A stretch of DNA of 64,000 nucleotides. Source: Pilasporangium apinafurcum. Taxonomy: Eukaryota; Oomycota; Peronosporomycetes; Pythiales; Pythiaceae. Both the position numbers and the translations under genes were made by a program. A model generated the notes under the pieces. The model ran no database searches, was not told the DNA's origin, and saw only the letters and a program-made list of their open reading frames with translations. Below are positions 10,101 through 22,089 of the stretch, in pieces (the stretch's first letter is position 1; every line of letters starts with the position of its first letter). Location of the stretch: assembly GCA_001600495.1 (NCBI GenBank), contig BCKE01000016.1:553291-617290 (forward strand), given 5' to 3'.

Positions 10101-13100
10101 ATTCGAGTTGGAAATGGAAGATTTCGAATCCAAATGCTTTGTTGCGGGCAATGCGTCAAATTCATGAAGCAAGAATTCAAAGTGGATTCTGGGTTCTTGA
10201 TTGGAAGGTACACGATGATGATGATGGGCAGAATCCTCGTATTGAAAGCGTAATATTTGGTCGAGAAATATTAATGGAAGATGAAAACGGTCATGTGAAA
10301 GCGTCCTTGGTTCAGTATGCACTTCATCGACTTTCAGAAGCGTGCTTGATGACATCTCTGTGGATGGAACCCCAACATGGCGTAGTCAGGACCCGGATGT
10401 CAGACCGCGTAGACAAGTCCGACAAATTCCATTGGGGACTACGTCACGCAATCGGTCATGATGCGCCTTTTGATGAAGTAGATGCAACTTTGAACCGTGG
10501 TACACAAAATGTGAATGGAACAGCTGATGCTCAAAACTCTACTGCCAACTTTACTGAAGAAGCGGACTTTGAATGGCATGGTTCAACTTATCTAGGTGAA
10601 AATGATTTGTTACAGTTGATCCGACAGTACATATTCAAGCGTGATCGGCATTATTTGTCGTGTCTGTACACGCTTGACGCTATTATGAACATGCGCGAGA
10701 GCATTGAGCCACAGTCTCAGTTGAGCAAGGATGTAGAAGACGTCGTGGGAGCTTCATGGCGTATGGATAATCAAGCCGCAGCTGCGAAGGACTTATTACT
10801 CCCACCCTTTAGTACAACTCGATTACTTGGGGCTTCAAAGAGATCTACTGAGCATTTCCTCATGTACTTAGAGAACAAGACGGGAAACACGGCAGAAACA
10901 ATTGCTCGCTTGGATAAACCTACGGTGTCTCCTGCGAATGAACATTTATATTCAATGTTGGAGCGCACATTACGTGGTTTGAGTGATTGTGAAGTGGCAT
11001 GGACGGATTTCAATGGAGATGAAGTTGGTGCAAAAACTAATGACGGTTATGACTCTGATAGCCATTTGCTTGATCAGGGAACGATGGGTCAAATGCCATT
11101 GTGGTTGAAAAATCGACTTAGCTTATCTTTCCAGAAGAAGAATGCTCATCCAACTCTCAGTCGTGGCAAGTGCTTTGCAAAGCTACTTAGTAATGGCAAC
11201 GTGGTACTTGCCTTTTTGCCATCCTTGGATAGTTTACAGCTGAAGAGCAAAATGATAGGAAACTCGATCAATAGTACTGCTACCTCAAGTATTCACCTTC
11301 CAGAAAAGTTGAAATGGCTAGATGGAGCAGCACCAGCGGCTCAAGAAGATTCAGGAATGACCCAACTGTCAACGTCTGCAGATGACATCGTATTGTATCA
11401 AGAACGACGGCTTAGCTTCCGCGAGGGATATAAATCTTGGCGGATGGGTCACTATCATGGCTCAAAAGATGCAAAATCGGCCTATGATCAAAATTCTCGT
11501 AAGCTACGTAGGTTTTCCACACCTGAAGCCCACAAATTCTGCGAAGAAGTTAGTCAGGAAGCGACCTATGGTGCTGATTTTCACCTACTTATTGAACGTG
11601 ACGATGGTGTGCTTGGGTCTGGTTTTTTCCAGGTTGCATTTTATGAGTGCTCGATTTCTCGTCTATCAGACGTGTACGACCTACAAAAGGAGAAGCAACA
11701 TTTGGATCTACCTCAAGCTATTATACGGCGATTATTCTTCCCAAGTACGATGCCGAAATTGCATACAGAACGAGGATCATCCGTTGTTGGTAAGGAGAAT
11801 GTGAAGAAGTCATTAGCCAGTTCATCGGCTAAACCCACCGGGGTTGCATCTAATGTAACCACGTCTAAAAGCGATAGTGATACAATTGCTTATCGCCAAT
11901 TTCGGAAGAAGGTGAAGCGTGCGCATGAGCACAACTTTTCGCGTGGTGTTTATATTGCATTGCGAGAAGGTGGAAACTTGCAGCAAAGTGACTTGATGCA
12001 GGCATTATCGAGTTGTATCGAGGTCCCTATCGATGTGGATATTACACTTTTGTATCGAATGCTACAGGCAACCACTGGATTTTATCCGACGCGAGGCAGT
12101 AGCGCTGTGCTAAAAGAAAAACTATACAAATCGTTTGAGACAATATTATCGACAACGTTTGTACCCATTGCCGGAACGAAGTATTATTACTTCAATGGTA
12201 ATGAAAACATCACATATGATGACACGTCTGAAGGAGAACTTGACTTGCATTTTCTCGTGGATGACCGGGATGGTGCAGAGTCGTCAGCAGCTGGGACTGA
12301 AACAGAATCTGGGCGTTTGATTCTGAACGATATGGATGAAGATGATAACGGCAGTTTGGACGATATCTCTATCGATGAACTGGCATCTTCTTCGAATGAT
12401 TCGATAGAAAAGTCGACTATATCGACAGTACCGTCGATACAGGGCAACGCAGCTAGTATGGATCCTAAAGAGAATTCAAAAACTTCTCGAACCACTCGAC
12501 GTGCTGCTCGTCGTCGACCACCACCTGTGATGATATCTTCAACAGAATTTCGTGTTCTTGAGCAACATGCAAGTACAGATGAAGACGCTGAGTTTAACAA
12601 GGATGTCGCAGTCGCAACGTCTAGCTTTTCATCTCCGTTCTTTTTCAGATTCGAATGTCGAGAACTTGCCAGCCCCCGTAGTCTAAGAGACACTAGATTA
12701 GAAATTCACCAGCAGAATGCAATTAGTACGTCAATTGCATATCCTATGGATGCACAGAACGAGCTATCAGGGAGTGAAGCTACCCCGGGAGTACAACATC
12801 GATCGCAGGAAGAGAGTTCTGAAGCATCTTCAGCTTCGTTCTTGGCTGGAGTTGGAGTTGAACATGGAGATATTTCACAGATTGCAGAATGGTTTGGAAA
12901 TACCCCATCTTGCCGAGTAGCGTTGAGGTTGGTTACGCTAACCTTGCCGAACGAGAAGCTTTTCGAAGGTTCACTTCAGCAGCAGCATCAAATGCCATTT
13001 GATATGGAAGAAGGTGACCAGTGGAAAGGGATGCGTCCAACACGGGCTCAGATCTTGTCTTCCCTTCCTCTCTTTCAACGGCAAATTCTCAAGCGTGCCA

Positions 13101-16100
13101 GAAAAGATATCAAAGAATGGTGCAGCGTCGAAATTTTAGCAATCCTGAGAAAAGGACACAAGATCACACCATCAATCGGTCAACTCGTTCAGCGACTATT
13201 CGAAGATTTGCCTGCTCACTCGGTTACAGTCGCAAAATATCCACTGGATTTCGTTTCAAGTAGTGAAGATGCCTCCATTGATCCACTTAGTATATTCAAG
13301 AGAGAATTGGAAACGGGTGGCCCACTGTTTGTACACGAATGTAACAGTGTCTACTTCGTAATCAATCGCAAAGAATCAGGGCATGACATTTCCGTCGAAC
13401 GAGAAAACTTGTCAACTGCTGACTCAACCTTCGAAATTCCGTTTTGGGCATATTTTGTGATAGAAAGAGATTGCGTAAACCTTTATCTGCATCATCCGGA
13501 TCGTTTGACGACAAAGAGTCAAACATTTGACCGCTTAGCCGTCCTCACTCGTCTTCAGTTGGGAGTGATGGCTGTTTGCAAACGAGTGAATCAATTTTTG
13601 CTATTATTACAACTGCATGAGACACGAACTGCAAATAGTTATTTGATTCCTGGTGATGTTAACCAAGTTTCCAGTCCAGTATCCCAGAAGCGAAAAGATT
13701 CAGCAATTGATTTACAAGAGACAGATCACCGTAAATTTTTCTGGCCTGGGCAGTTTGAATGCGATCTTAAATATTCGGCGGTGTTTAAGCTGCATGAGCG
13801 ACTGGCACCCAATATCGCACTGAACATGTTATGCACATCCGCGTTGGAACAATTTCAAGTGCACAATCGGCGCTATACTTTCGTTTATCGAGATCGAGGA
13901 GGCCATGTTTACTATATGAAAATTAGTATCCAGCACGACAACTCCACGGGAGCTACGGAAGACAAGCGAGATAGACCCAGGTCGAGTCGTATGCACAGTG
14001 CAGCCATCTCAGTCGCAATGACAAACAGTACCAACTCATCCGTTGTGAACGGTGGTGCTGGTATTTTGTTAGAAGTGTTTGGCGTATGTGAGGCGGGAGA
14101 GGAAGTAACGCACGAGCTATGTCGCCTATTGGAGAGAAAGTTAGATGAGGCGACTCAATTGATCCTGATGAAACTGTTGGCCCGGAATGCAAAATTCCAA
14201 CTAAGCCCAACCGACATGACGTTTGTCTATGCTGGTAGCCCTGCAGAGACTGTTGATTATGTGCTACCTCTCCAAGTTATTGATGGATCTGTGTTGATTC
14301 ACTATATGTGTCAAACGCTTTCGTTGGTACCGTATATTCGTCATTTGACCAATCCAGGGTTGTCTAAAGTACAGCGCGATAATCGAAGTGACAGCTCAGC
14401 AACTCATGATAAAGCAGCCAACAATGACTTGCCAGACGTAGCTGCAGGACCTGAGCTTCAATTGAATGGGAGGACAGATTCGATGAGACATTTGACTGAT
14501 TCCACTCTAGTTCATCCTGCATATGGCTTCAGCAACAAAATTCTGCTAGATGAGCACAAAGAAGAACTAACGGACTCGAATCGTATATCTCCCGTATTTT
14601 TCTCGGTACCAAGCAAGGACATGACTGTTGAACCAAAGAATGTGTCGATTTTGCCTGAAATAGTTGATCAAGCGTCATACGTATTGAATCTGAACCCAGA
14701 ACTGCGTCTTTCTCCAGGATTTTTGTCGAAAGTAGGTAGGGGACTTGCTGTTCTACACGTTGACATTGTTCAAAACTTGATGGTTGAAGGTGATACATAT
14801 GCAAACGATGGCACTCGTGTGAAGTATTTGAAAGATTTCATGGACATTGATTCTACAGACAACGCCTTACTGAAATCGTCGAGCCGTCCCCACCTTACAC
14901 TACGGTGTAAGCTCTGGATTAGAGGAAGCATCAATATCCAGGAACTTCAGCGAGCTTTGGAGTCATGTCTACAGGAAGTGCTTTCAGATTTTTGTATCGA
15001 GACAATAATTCGCGAAAGACTTACTTCTCAATCGAAAGATCACATGGAACAAGAAACGAAAGGCAAGCAAATAGGTTTGCCAGCATCTGTGCAGACTTTA
15101 GCAACCTTGCTGGAAAAATTCTACGATATTTCATCTTCATCCTTGACGAAAATTTCTCACCCAGTATCTATTGCGTCATGGGACGTTGGGAATATAGTCG
15201 CTCAACTCCAAAAGATTTTGATGTGCATTCCATCGCATCTTCGACCTGTTGTCTACTCCAAGAAGGATGCAGACAGCGAATACGAATTGCTCCCGCTATC
15301 AGATCAACTCGGATGCTGGAATGAGCACAGCCATCAATATTTCCGATTAGTTCCGAGACTTCGGCAGGACCCCCTGGATCCTCTTTGTGCTGTGAATGTC
15401 GATAATGTTCGTGCACTGAAGAGCTCGATTCCAGTAGTGCACTCTGACCCAGTTCTTCTAGATCAATCTGACACAAGTTCTCAGTCGGGAGTGTCCCACC
15501 TTCATTTGGGATCGACGACTGGATCCGAGTCAAATCTAAGTGCTTCTTGTTATCAAGTACCGTCTTCATCCTTTCATGCTCCTGCTCATCATCCGACCAA
15601 AGAATTTGTTGAAAGTGAATTGCTGCTATTCCAGAATAGTGCGACTGGTGGTGTATCTGCAGTGACAAATGCAGACGGAAAGTTAACAGGCACGGATAAA
15701 TCTCTTCCAAGTCGATCTTTTTATTATGTTATTGATATTTCATCAACCGCGGGGATGCAAATGTACGGTTACAACATGAGTTCAGCATTTGTTGACTGGA
15801 TCTTAGTTCATACTGCCCGTATTATAACATGGTCGAGCCTTCGAGAAATGGTCCTAAGAAGTCTGCTGCTAGAAAAGAGTGGCATTTCTCAAAGTGCACC
15901 AACAGGATCTGCTGTTATTCATCCGCGAGATCTGTATCGAAATACTGGCGGTGCGCTGATTGGCAAAAGTTCATTTTCGATACCGAAAGACTTCTGTGTA
16001 CAGTATATTGAGTTCTGGAAGCCGGTGATGGAGATACTAAGTGACCACTTCGTGATTCCAAAAGTACTCGATTCATCGCAGCTTCAATTGATTGACGCAA

Positions 16101-19100
16101 GCTCCTTAGGAAAATTTCTTCGCGAAGCACACACATTACCAAGTGACTCGGCTGACATACATCGTCCACGATCAAGAAGTACTGCAAGCTTGCAAGGTGT
16201 TGCAAGCACTAGTGCTGCTTCGCCAATGCTTCACCGAGAAGCATCAAGTCAATCATCATCTTGGAGTATTCACAGCGAGGCCGGAGCTAGCAGGTCGACG
16301 AAACCTATCGCCACTCGAGAGTCATCGTTATCGATGAAGAAGAGCGACCGGACGGTTCCGTCTCCTACAAAAAGAGTCGGTCCGATCGTACCATTTGGAG
16401 GAGGGAACAGTAGTAATGTATTACCTGCGCGGCTACGTGGTAACGCTGGAGCGACAACGGCGCTCCTTGCAGCTAGAGCTCGAGCAAGAGGGGGTTTGCC
16501 AGGTAGACCAGGCACAGGACCATTGCCGCGACCCGCAGTTGGCACTGATGGTGTGGCTCCATGGGATTTGCCTCTGACCAATACGAAGGGACCAGTTTTG
16601 AACACAAGTGGGGATTCCGCAAGTGTGACGAACTCAACTAATGGTATAGCTCTGGCACGTGATAGCAACAATACTGGTAATTCAATAGCTCCTACCCATG
16701 CAGCTCGAAACGTGCCGCCACATGGATCTTCATCTACCAGTGATCAGCAACAAATGCCTTCATCCATAATTAGTGATCCCGGCAAATTTGTTGGGACTGC
16801 ATGGAAGAATCAGGTGAAGTGTGTGTGGGGTCCACGATTTACATTCAGCGACAGTTTTGATCGCAAAAAAGATCCAAAAAAACCATTCGTCACGCTAAAA
16901 TCATCCAACCGCCTCGGAGTAAAGTCGGAGCAGGGTATGTTGAAAAATCCACTTCAATACTACACACACGCATTCCAGACCCGCTGGCAACAATACGAGA
17001 CCCAATCAACCAGTCATACCATATGCGTGAATCTTTTTGAAAAGCTCGTCATGATGAAGCCACAGGAAAAGATGGACGAACCAGTCTCGCGAAATATCAT
17101 TGACCGTCTAGTAGAGAGCGGGCATCTGTTGCTTCATCAACGCTTTCGTATCACATTTGTGGAACGCTGGGAAGTGATGAAAGTAGAGGAAGAATTTGTT
17201 GAAGAGGGCATGAAATCTGGTCGATTACGTGCTCTTCAAGCATCGATGGACCTTGTCAATCTGTTGTCTTACAAGAAGGAAGTCGTGTTTGCTGGTAACG
17301 ATGTGGCTATAGCGAATTTGTACACTGAGCGCACAGTATTGGGAATGTGTGCTACTGAGGGTGGTGCTATCCGTGAGATGAAGATGCAGATTATGAAGAA
17401 TATTTTCCACTTGCGAATGGAGGTTGCTCATGCGTTTTATGAACAATGTGCCATTCATTTGCAGTCAATTGGCTTTCAGCATCTTGTGACAGTGACAAAT
17501 CACACAGTGGAAATGTTGTCGCGGTCGTCTTCGTTGCTTGGTGTCTCAAGTGTGGATGATCGAAAACCAGTAACAGCAATGGATGTTACAGCCGCTGATA
17601 GTGAAGGATTCTCCGAATATTTCTTCTACTCTGTGAGATCGAACGATAAGGCGAAAGGGTGGATGAGTGATGAACCGGATCCGCCATCACTACTGCTATT
17701 GGAGCTGAAATGTGATCATCAGGGAGTTCGTTTAGGTGTCATTCTCGTTAGTGAAAGGGATCTTCTACAACAAAACTTGGGCTTTCAAAACTCTCTTGTT
17801 CCCTGCCGAGTCGGTCCAAAAGCAAAGAAAAATCAGGACTTGATTGTAACAGGAGCTATGATCAACATGGTGTCCAGATGGGTGAAGGAAAATATGTACA
17901 CATCGACTATGATCTACGGGTTTACGATTCGATTTTTCCAGAAATACTTGCTTAAGTGGTACTTTGAGTATCGAGCTAAAGACTCACAGGCACCTTCATC
18001 ATCACCTCCACAACGAACAAAAGATGCCAACTCGTTCCAAAACATTGTAAAAGGATTGCGATGCTTTCTACGCGCGTTTCCAAATCCACCACCTCCTGTG
18101 GAGTTTTCGAAACGGGCAAAGAAGGGGATCGCTCAACAATTAGGTGAGAGCATACTTCGGACAGCAGTAGTCGAGCTTCCTCCAACGCATTTGCATTCGA
18201 ACTGTTCCGAGTCCATTTTGCTGAAGATTTTGTTGCGATACATTGCATGTCATGGGACTCGTTACGAAGTGCTCGATTTGATGCAATTTGGCACTCCAGA
18301 TGCAGTGGTCTGTCATTCGGAATCGGGAAGTTTCTTCCATCGATCGACGTCTGCAAATACAATTCGAAGAGACCAAGTCATGGCTCCAGAAGATTATCCT
18401 GGGTACTCGTTGCTGATCACGTCACAGAGCATTGAAGTGGATTTCGGTCTCTTATCGCACGAGAAGAAGCGACGGCGAAATTGTATCCAGCTTATTCTAT
18501 TGAAGAGCTCACCCATGTCATTTGGTGTTGGCAATGGAGTGTTACCAGAGGATCGAGCGCTTGGGGAAGCGGAATTGTTTGTGCAGGAACTCTTTCGTGT
18601 GGCAGCAGAGCATTATGAACGTGATCTGCTTTGGTCACGCCTGCTTTACGACGACACGACAGGTCCAGGCGCGCAGGTGGCTGCAAAGTTGGCGCTGCCA
18701 GTGGATCATTTCAAAGTGGAAGTAGGACCACAGCAATTCGAGGAATGTCTGCGGTTGTCCGTGTGTACCCCATTGGAGGAGATTGATCCACGGCTCGAAG
18801 AGATTATGAATGTCGAAGGCGTGTTTTGGCAGGAGTTTGCACTGCGATTGCGGGACCTCTACGCGGATCAAGTGAAGGAGTATCAGTTTGAAGGCGAGGA
18901 TGCATGCCATTTTCTGTTGCTCTGTCCGAATACGCACGATCTAATTATCCACTTGAGGTTTGATACAAGTGGAAATGAAATCGATGTGCCGGCCACATCC
19001 AATGGAAGAGAGGTCAAAATTGAGATTTGTCGACGCGAAGAACCAGCAAACAAGACGTTTACTGCTGCGCAGCGCCGAGTCATCACGGATTTTGTCAATA

Positions 19101-19141
19101 GTATCGTGCATTGGCAATGGCGAAGTCTCATCTACGATTGA
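7123..19141 (+). CDS. SZT2: SZT2-like KICSTOR subunit (2 exons, about 3975 aa)
   Basis: SZT2 is the very large scaffold of KICSTOR, which in animals ties GATOR1 to lysosomes and represses TORC1 when amino acids are low. Exon 1 (7123-7680) begins with a conserved N-terminal block (VKQLLLYSSDINVVNRTTL) and carries an acidic linker and a YRCAICLDASPST block. An intron (7681-7771) joins it to one 11.4-kb exon (7772-19141). Across the joint the protein reads LLYESVE then LFIWSLLRPMEV, followed by FTPEIHVTVLVQG, ALNSLPSNGAPILAFVTDG, WIEYVV and WMEPQHGVV, all in the order expected for SZT2. Low-complexity Ser/Thr-rich linkers lie near residues 1600-1700 and 2970-3160. The deduced length is somewhat above animal SZT2 (about 3400). 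ATG 7123 is chosen because the ORF's first start-like codon (7114) is TTG. Identification is by remembered family similarity. Confidence 0.87.
7681..7771 (+). other. SZT2 intron (91 nt, phase 0)
   Basis: The donor GTACGT follows GAG at 7680 and the acceptor is TAG at 7769-7771. Removing it joins the two frames and restores the conserved LLRP block encoded just before the first ATG of the long second frame. That ATG (7799) is therefore internal and not a start. Confidence 0.8.
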
Positions 19142-19483
19142 AGAAGGTGTGCCAAGGTTGCCAACAATAAATATGCGTCAATAATACACACACTAATATA
19201 CGATTTTACTGTATTAATTACTATCACAATTTCCTGGTTGATCCAAATAGGGTTTATTACTTCCCACCATAAATAGGATTTCTTTTCTCTAAATTATCAA
19301 TCTAAGCGATTTTGGGGTAGCCCCCATTAAGGCGTTTATGGTTTCCAGATTAGCGAACCAAGGCCCGGAAGGTGTGGCTCGATTTTGACCAAATTATCAT
19401 GGTGGACACTTTCAAGGAGTGAATTCATTACTAAAATTCTGAGAACTTTTTCGCATTCACTCGAGTCTAGTCCTAGAGCTGGC
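19142..19483. other. Intergenic 3' of SZT2, no gene seen
   Basis: AT-rich spacer between the SZT2 stop and repeat copy B. Confidence 0.5.
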
Positions 19484-20050
19484 GTGTATGTTACATGGAA
19501 GCGTTCACCCGAACACAAATGCATTTTAACTCATAGCTTAACATAGCAGAAACATACACAAACGATAACTGATACTGTTCTTTAAAACTGATAATCTTGG
19601 GAAATGAGTCACATTTATCATCCAATCTCATGTCGCTGNAGCTGAGCTCCGTTGATCTCGTCAGTGGGAATAATGCAGAAGTGGTGAGACGATAGTGAAA
19701 TCGATATTGAGGCAGCTGAAGTATTGCTTGCCTTAGTTCATCATTGCGTACACACGCCGATTATAGCATGTACACCCAGTCATCACTCCACAAATACTTG
19801 CATACATCTTCTCTTTGAGGTTAGAGCAAGTACCACAGTAGAGCAACATCTTTCAATTGCAAATTTTGTACACTCGTTATGCTCGAACTTTTGTCTTTTT
19901 GTTATTCTTCGATACTCGGGAAGATCACCAAGAGCTATGAGAGTGCGCAATGAACGCCATTCTTCTTTTCAAGAACGGATGTGAGGAGATCGAGTGCGTG
20001 GAAAATCAGAGTGACTGTCCAGAAAGTGTGACGCAGTAGTATCAGTGTGA

Positions 20051-20251
20051 AAGGAAAGCAAGCATCACACATACGACTGTAAGGAACACTTTACAACAAA
20101 GATCTATTCTCAGTGTAGGAGAATCAATCACAAGATGAAGCATCAAAAAGTCTTTCAGTACTCTCATTGCAAGTTCGTTCTTGATAGAGATGCCAATGCT
20201 GCTAGAAACATCTTTCTTAAGAATGGGCACCTACTCTCCTGGATTCATTGA
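20051..20251 (+). pseudogene. Degenerate TnpB/Fanzor C-terminal zinc ribbon and RuvC-III (copy B)
   Basis: The frame reads about 66 codons from the stop at 20048 to a TGA at 20249. It contains FTTKIYSQCRRINHK, then VFQYSHCKF and LDRDANAARNIFLKN. In TnpB/Fanzor proteins (OrfB_Zn_ribbon family) the corresponding pattern is TSKTCSxCG...FxCxxCxxxxDRDxNAARNI. The RuvC-III Asp block DRDANAARN is intact, but the first Cys of each ribbon pair is Tyr (TAT at 20105, TAC at 20159) and CG is CR. Upstream the frame is broken by stops, so this is a remnant and not a functional nuclease. Family assignment rests on this short but characteristic motif. Confidence 0.72.
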
Positions 20252-20311
20252 ATCCAAGTGTCGAAGTTGGCTACTCCGCGGTTGTCTAGTCTTGATTAAT
20301 CAAGTCAGACC
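20241..20311 (+). other. Conserved palindromes at the right end of repeat copy B
   Basis: Immediately at and after the stop of the zinc-ribbon remnant lie a perfect 15-nt palindrome GGATTCATTGAATCC (20241-20255) and a perfect 14-nt palindrome CTTGATTAATCAAG (20291-20304). The latter sits inside a longer imperfect one (20285-20311). Both recur in copy C (44185-44255) and copy D (57701-57771). Hairpins just downstream of a TnpB-like frame are what one expects of an IS-type right end or a guide (omega) RNA scaffold; that role is inferred. Confidence 0.5.
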
Positions 20312-20368
20312 CAAAGAGCATAGCGGAGGATCTTCTCGAGGTACCGGTATTTCGGTATCTCACATGAT

Positions 20369-20636
20369 GTATTGTGACGTTGTAGCAGCAGTAGATTCTT
20401 GTACCACATTAGTTTTCAAAGGTGAATAATCACTTATATTGATATTTATATGAGGGGATGGGGCGCGAACCAGAATTTCGCGCTAATATTTATTTATAGA
20501 GGTTTACGATGTAATCATCATTGCAGATCAACAGTTACGATTCGCGCGGCATTGATTTTCCATTTTTAGTCGTTCCGACTTGTTTCGGCACCAAGAGCCA
20601 AGAGCTGCGCAGATCGACAGAGAGAGTTTAACTGCC
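20369..20636. other. Intergenic, 5' region of the PDZ gene
   Basis: AT-rich leader region. A GCATTGATTTTCCATTTTTA stretch (20549-20568) weakly resembles an initiator plus flanking element 70-90 bp before the ATG at 20637. Confidence 0.3.
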
Positions 20637-21815
20637 ATGGACACGTACGACATCGAGTGGAAGCAGGACGCGCTGGGACTGCGCTTCACACCCAATGACC
20701 ATGACCTGCCGGTCATCTGCCAGATCCCTAACTCTGCCTGCGAGGCTGTGCTGCAATCACGTGCCGCAGTCGGTGACATCCTCATTGCCTTCCGGCCGCA
20801 TGGCGATGGGAAAGCACTAGAAAACGTAGACTCATTCGATCAGTTAGTAACGGTGTTGCGCAACGCCGAGCTGCCGGTGACGCTGCGCTTTCAGTCGCGT
20901 GAGAAGGACTTGCCACTGCGCATCCCAGCTGCGGAAATCATGAAGACATACGAGTTCACGTGGCTAGAAGGTGTGCCGCTTGGCGTGTCGTTGGCGATGG
21001 ACCCCTGCACATTGCATGGTGCGATCACGGGCATTGATTCCAACAAGATCTCCCCGGCATTCCATCAATTAAAGCCCGCGGTGGGAGATGTGCTCGTGAA
21101 GATCAGTGGCAAAGAAAAGTCAGTCCAATTGGATGAATTGCGGTTTGAAGAGATCATTCAGACACTGCGGCAGTTCCCTCGCCCTTGTGAACTCATGTTC
21201 GCACGTTTGGAACAAGACGAAGAAGCGGAAGAAGATGTGAAACCATTGCCATCAGTCGCTACGCGGCCGCATTCTACCTCGAATGGCGTGCTCCCCTTCT
21301 TACGTCGACAGCAGCCTGGACAAGGGCAAGCGCCCCAGCGTGCACGTCCACGACCATTGACGCAGCGCATGAGCTTCCGGATCGACAAGGCGAAGAGTCA
21401 GGAGTCTGTATCAGAGCGAAGATACTCGAAACAAGATGACCACGCAATCAACAGTGCAAAAAAAGAGTCGGGTTTTTATACGGTCGCGTATGCTGGTGGT
21501 TCCATTGGTGTGCACTTGCGCGACTGCACGGCCGATAACAAAAGTGGCGATAAGAACAAAACGAACGGCTACGCTGTCGCTATCAAGGAAGTGACCGACC
21601 CACGCTCGGCGCAAGGACTGGATCAAGCGTCACCCGATGACTTGCTCATGGCCATCGGCCAGCGCGATCTGCAGCACATGCCATTCGAGCAAGTGCGTCA
21701 GGAGCTCTCGAGCATCCACTCGCCTACCATGCTGCTCTTCAAGAAACGCCAGCGCTCTGGTGCCGGTTCAGGGAATGTCTCACTCGTGGATGCATTGATG
21801 CTCTTCCTTGTCTAA
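20637..21815 (+). CDS. Triple PDZ-like domain protein (392 aa)
   Basis: Single-exon gene. Three related modules of about 85-95 residues are visible at roughly residues 3-90, 100-190 and 285-375. Each begins with an aromatic-x-x-x-W/Y strand and a (L/I)G(L/V)x(L/F) carboxylate-binding-like turn (DALGLRFTPND, VPLGVSLAMD, GGSIGVHLRDC), followed by a GD(I/V)L(I/V) or DDLLMAIG motif and a closing strand (PVTLRFQ, PCELMFAR, PTMLLFKKR). That is the PDZ pattern. A Pro/Gln/Arg-rich linker separates modules 2 and 3. There is no signal peptide or membrane segment, so it is probably a cytoplasmic scaffold. I cannot name an orthologue. ATG 20637 is used because the upstream in-frame codon at 20580 is TTG. 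Confidence 0.75.
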   Translation: MDTYDIEWKQDALGLRFTPNDHDLPVICQIPNSACEAVLQSRAAVGDILIAFRPHGDGKALENVDSFDQLVTVLRNAELPVTLRFQSREKDLPLRIPAAEIMKTYEFTWLEGVPLGVSLAMDPCTLHGAITGIDSNKISPAFHQLKPAVGDVLVKISGKEKSVQLDELRFEEIIQTLRQFPRPCELMFARLEQDEEAEEDVKPLPSVATRPHSTSNGVLPFLRRQQPGQGQAPQRARPRPLTQRMSFRIDKAKSQESVSERRYSKQDDHAINSAKKESGFYTVAYAGGSIGVHLRDCTADNKSGDKNKTNGYAVAIKEVTDPRSAQGLDQASPDDLLMAIGQRDLQHMPFEQVRQELSSIHSPTMLLFKKRQRSGAGSGNVSLVDALMLFLV

Positions 21816-22089
21816 GAAAGACGCGTGAAAGACAGATGGGAAAGAGAAACAGACGCATATAGCTACAGACAACTCGTCCATCATCGAATAGAATGTGAAC
21901 CAAAGAGCAAATGCACGTTGAATGTGGAATTTGGTATTTTCATTGGCTAAAATACGATACATACGTACATTTTATTGGTTAAAATATGATTTCTGAGATC
22001 ATCAGAGTGATTGTATGTGAGAGAAACGAGAATCCCATAAAAAGCAGAAAAGCAGCTTGAACAGCAGCAACTACGTCGCGCGTGACGAC

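Larger units (their letters stand above)
19484..20368 (+). repeat. Copy B of the Fanzor-like repeat, about 0.88 kb
   Basis: This copy is the near-identical reverse complement of 57645-58530. The two share, for example, an identical 86-codon frame (19724-19984 here; 58028-58288 minus there). The match starts around TATGTTACxTGGAAGCGTTCACC and ends near the TACCGAAATACC/CATATGAG-type edge seen in all copies. An ambiguous base N sits at 19637, homologous to an N in copy D. Near the right end it holds the degenerate zinc-ribbon frame (20051-20251) and palindromes (20241-20311). It lacks room for a full nuclease gene, so it is a truncated or non-autonomous derivative. Confidence 0.85.

Noticed and set aside
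19724-19984. 86-codon ORF present identically at 58028-58288 (minus)
   Set aside because: Identity reflects the repeat being copied. The frame has no motif and is not the frame of the zinc-ribbon remnant.
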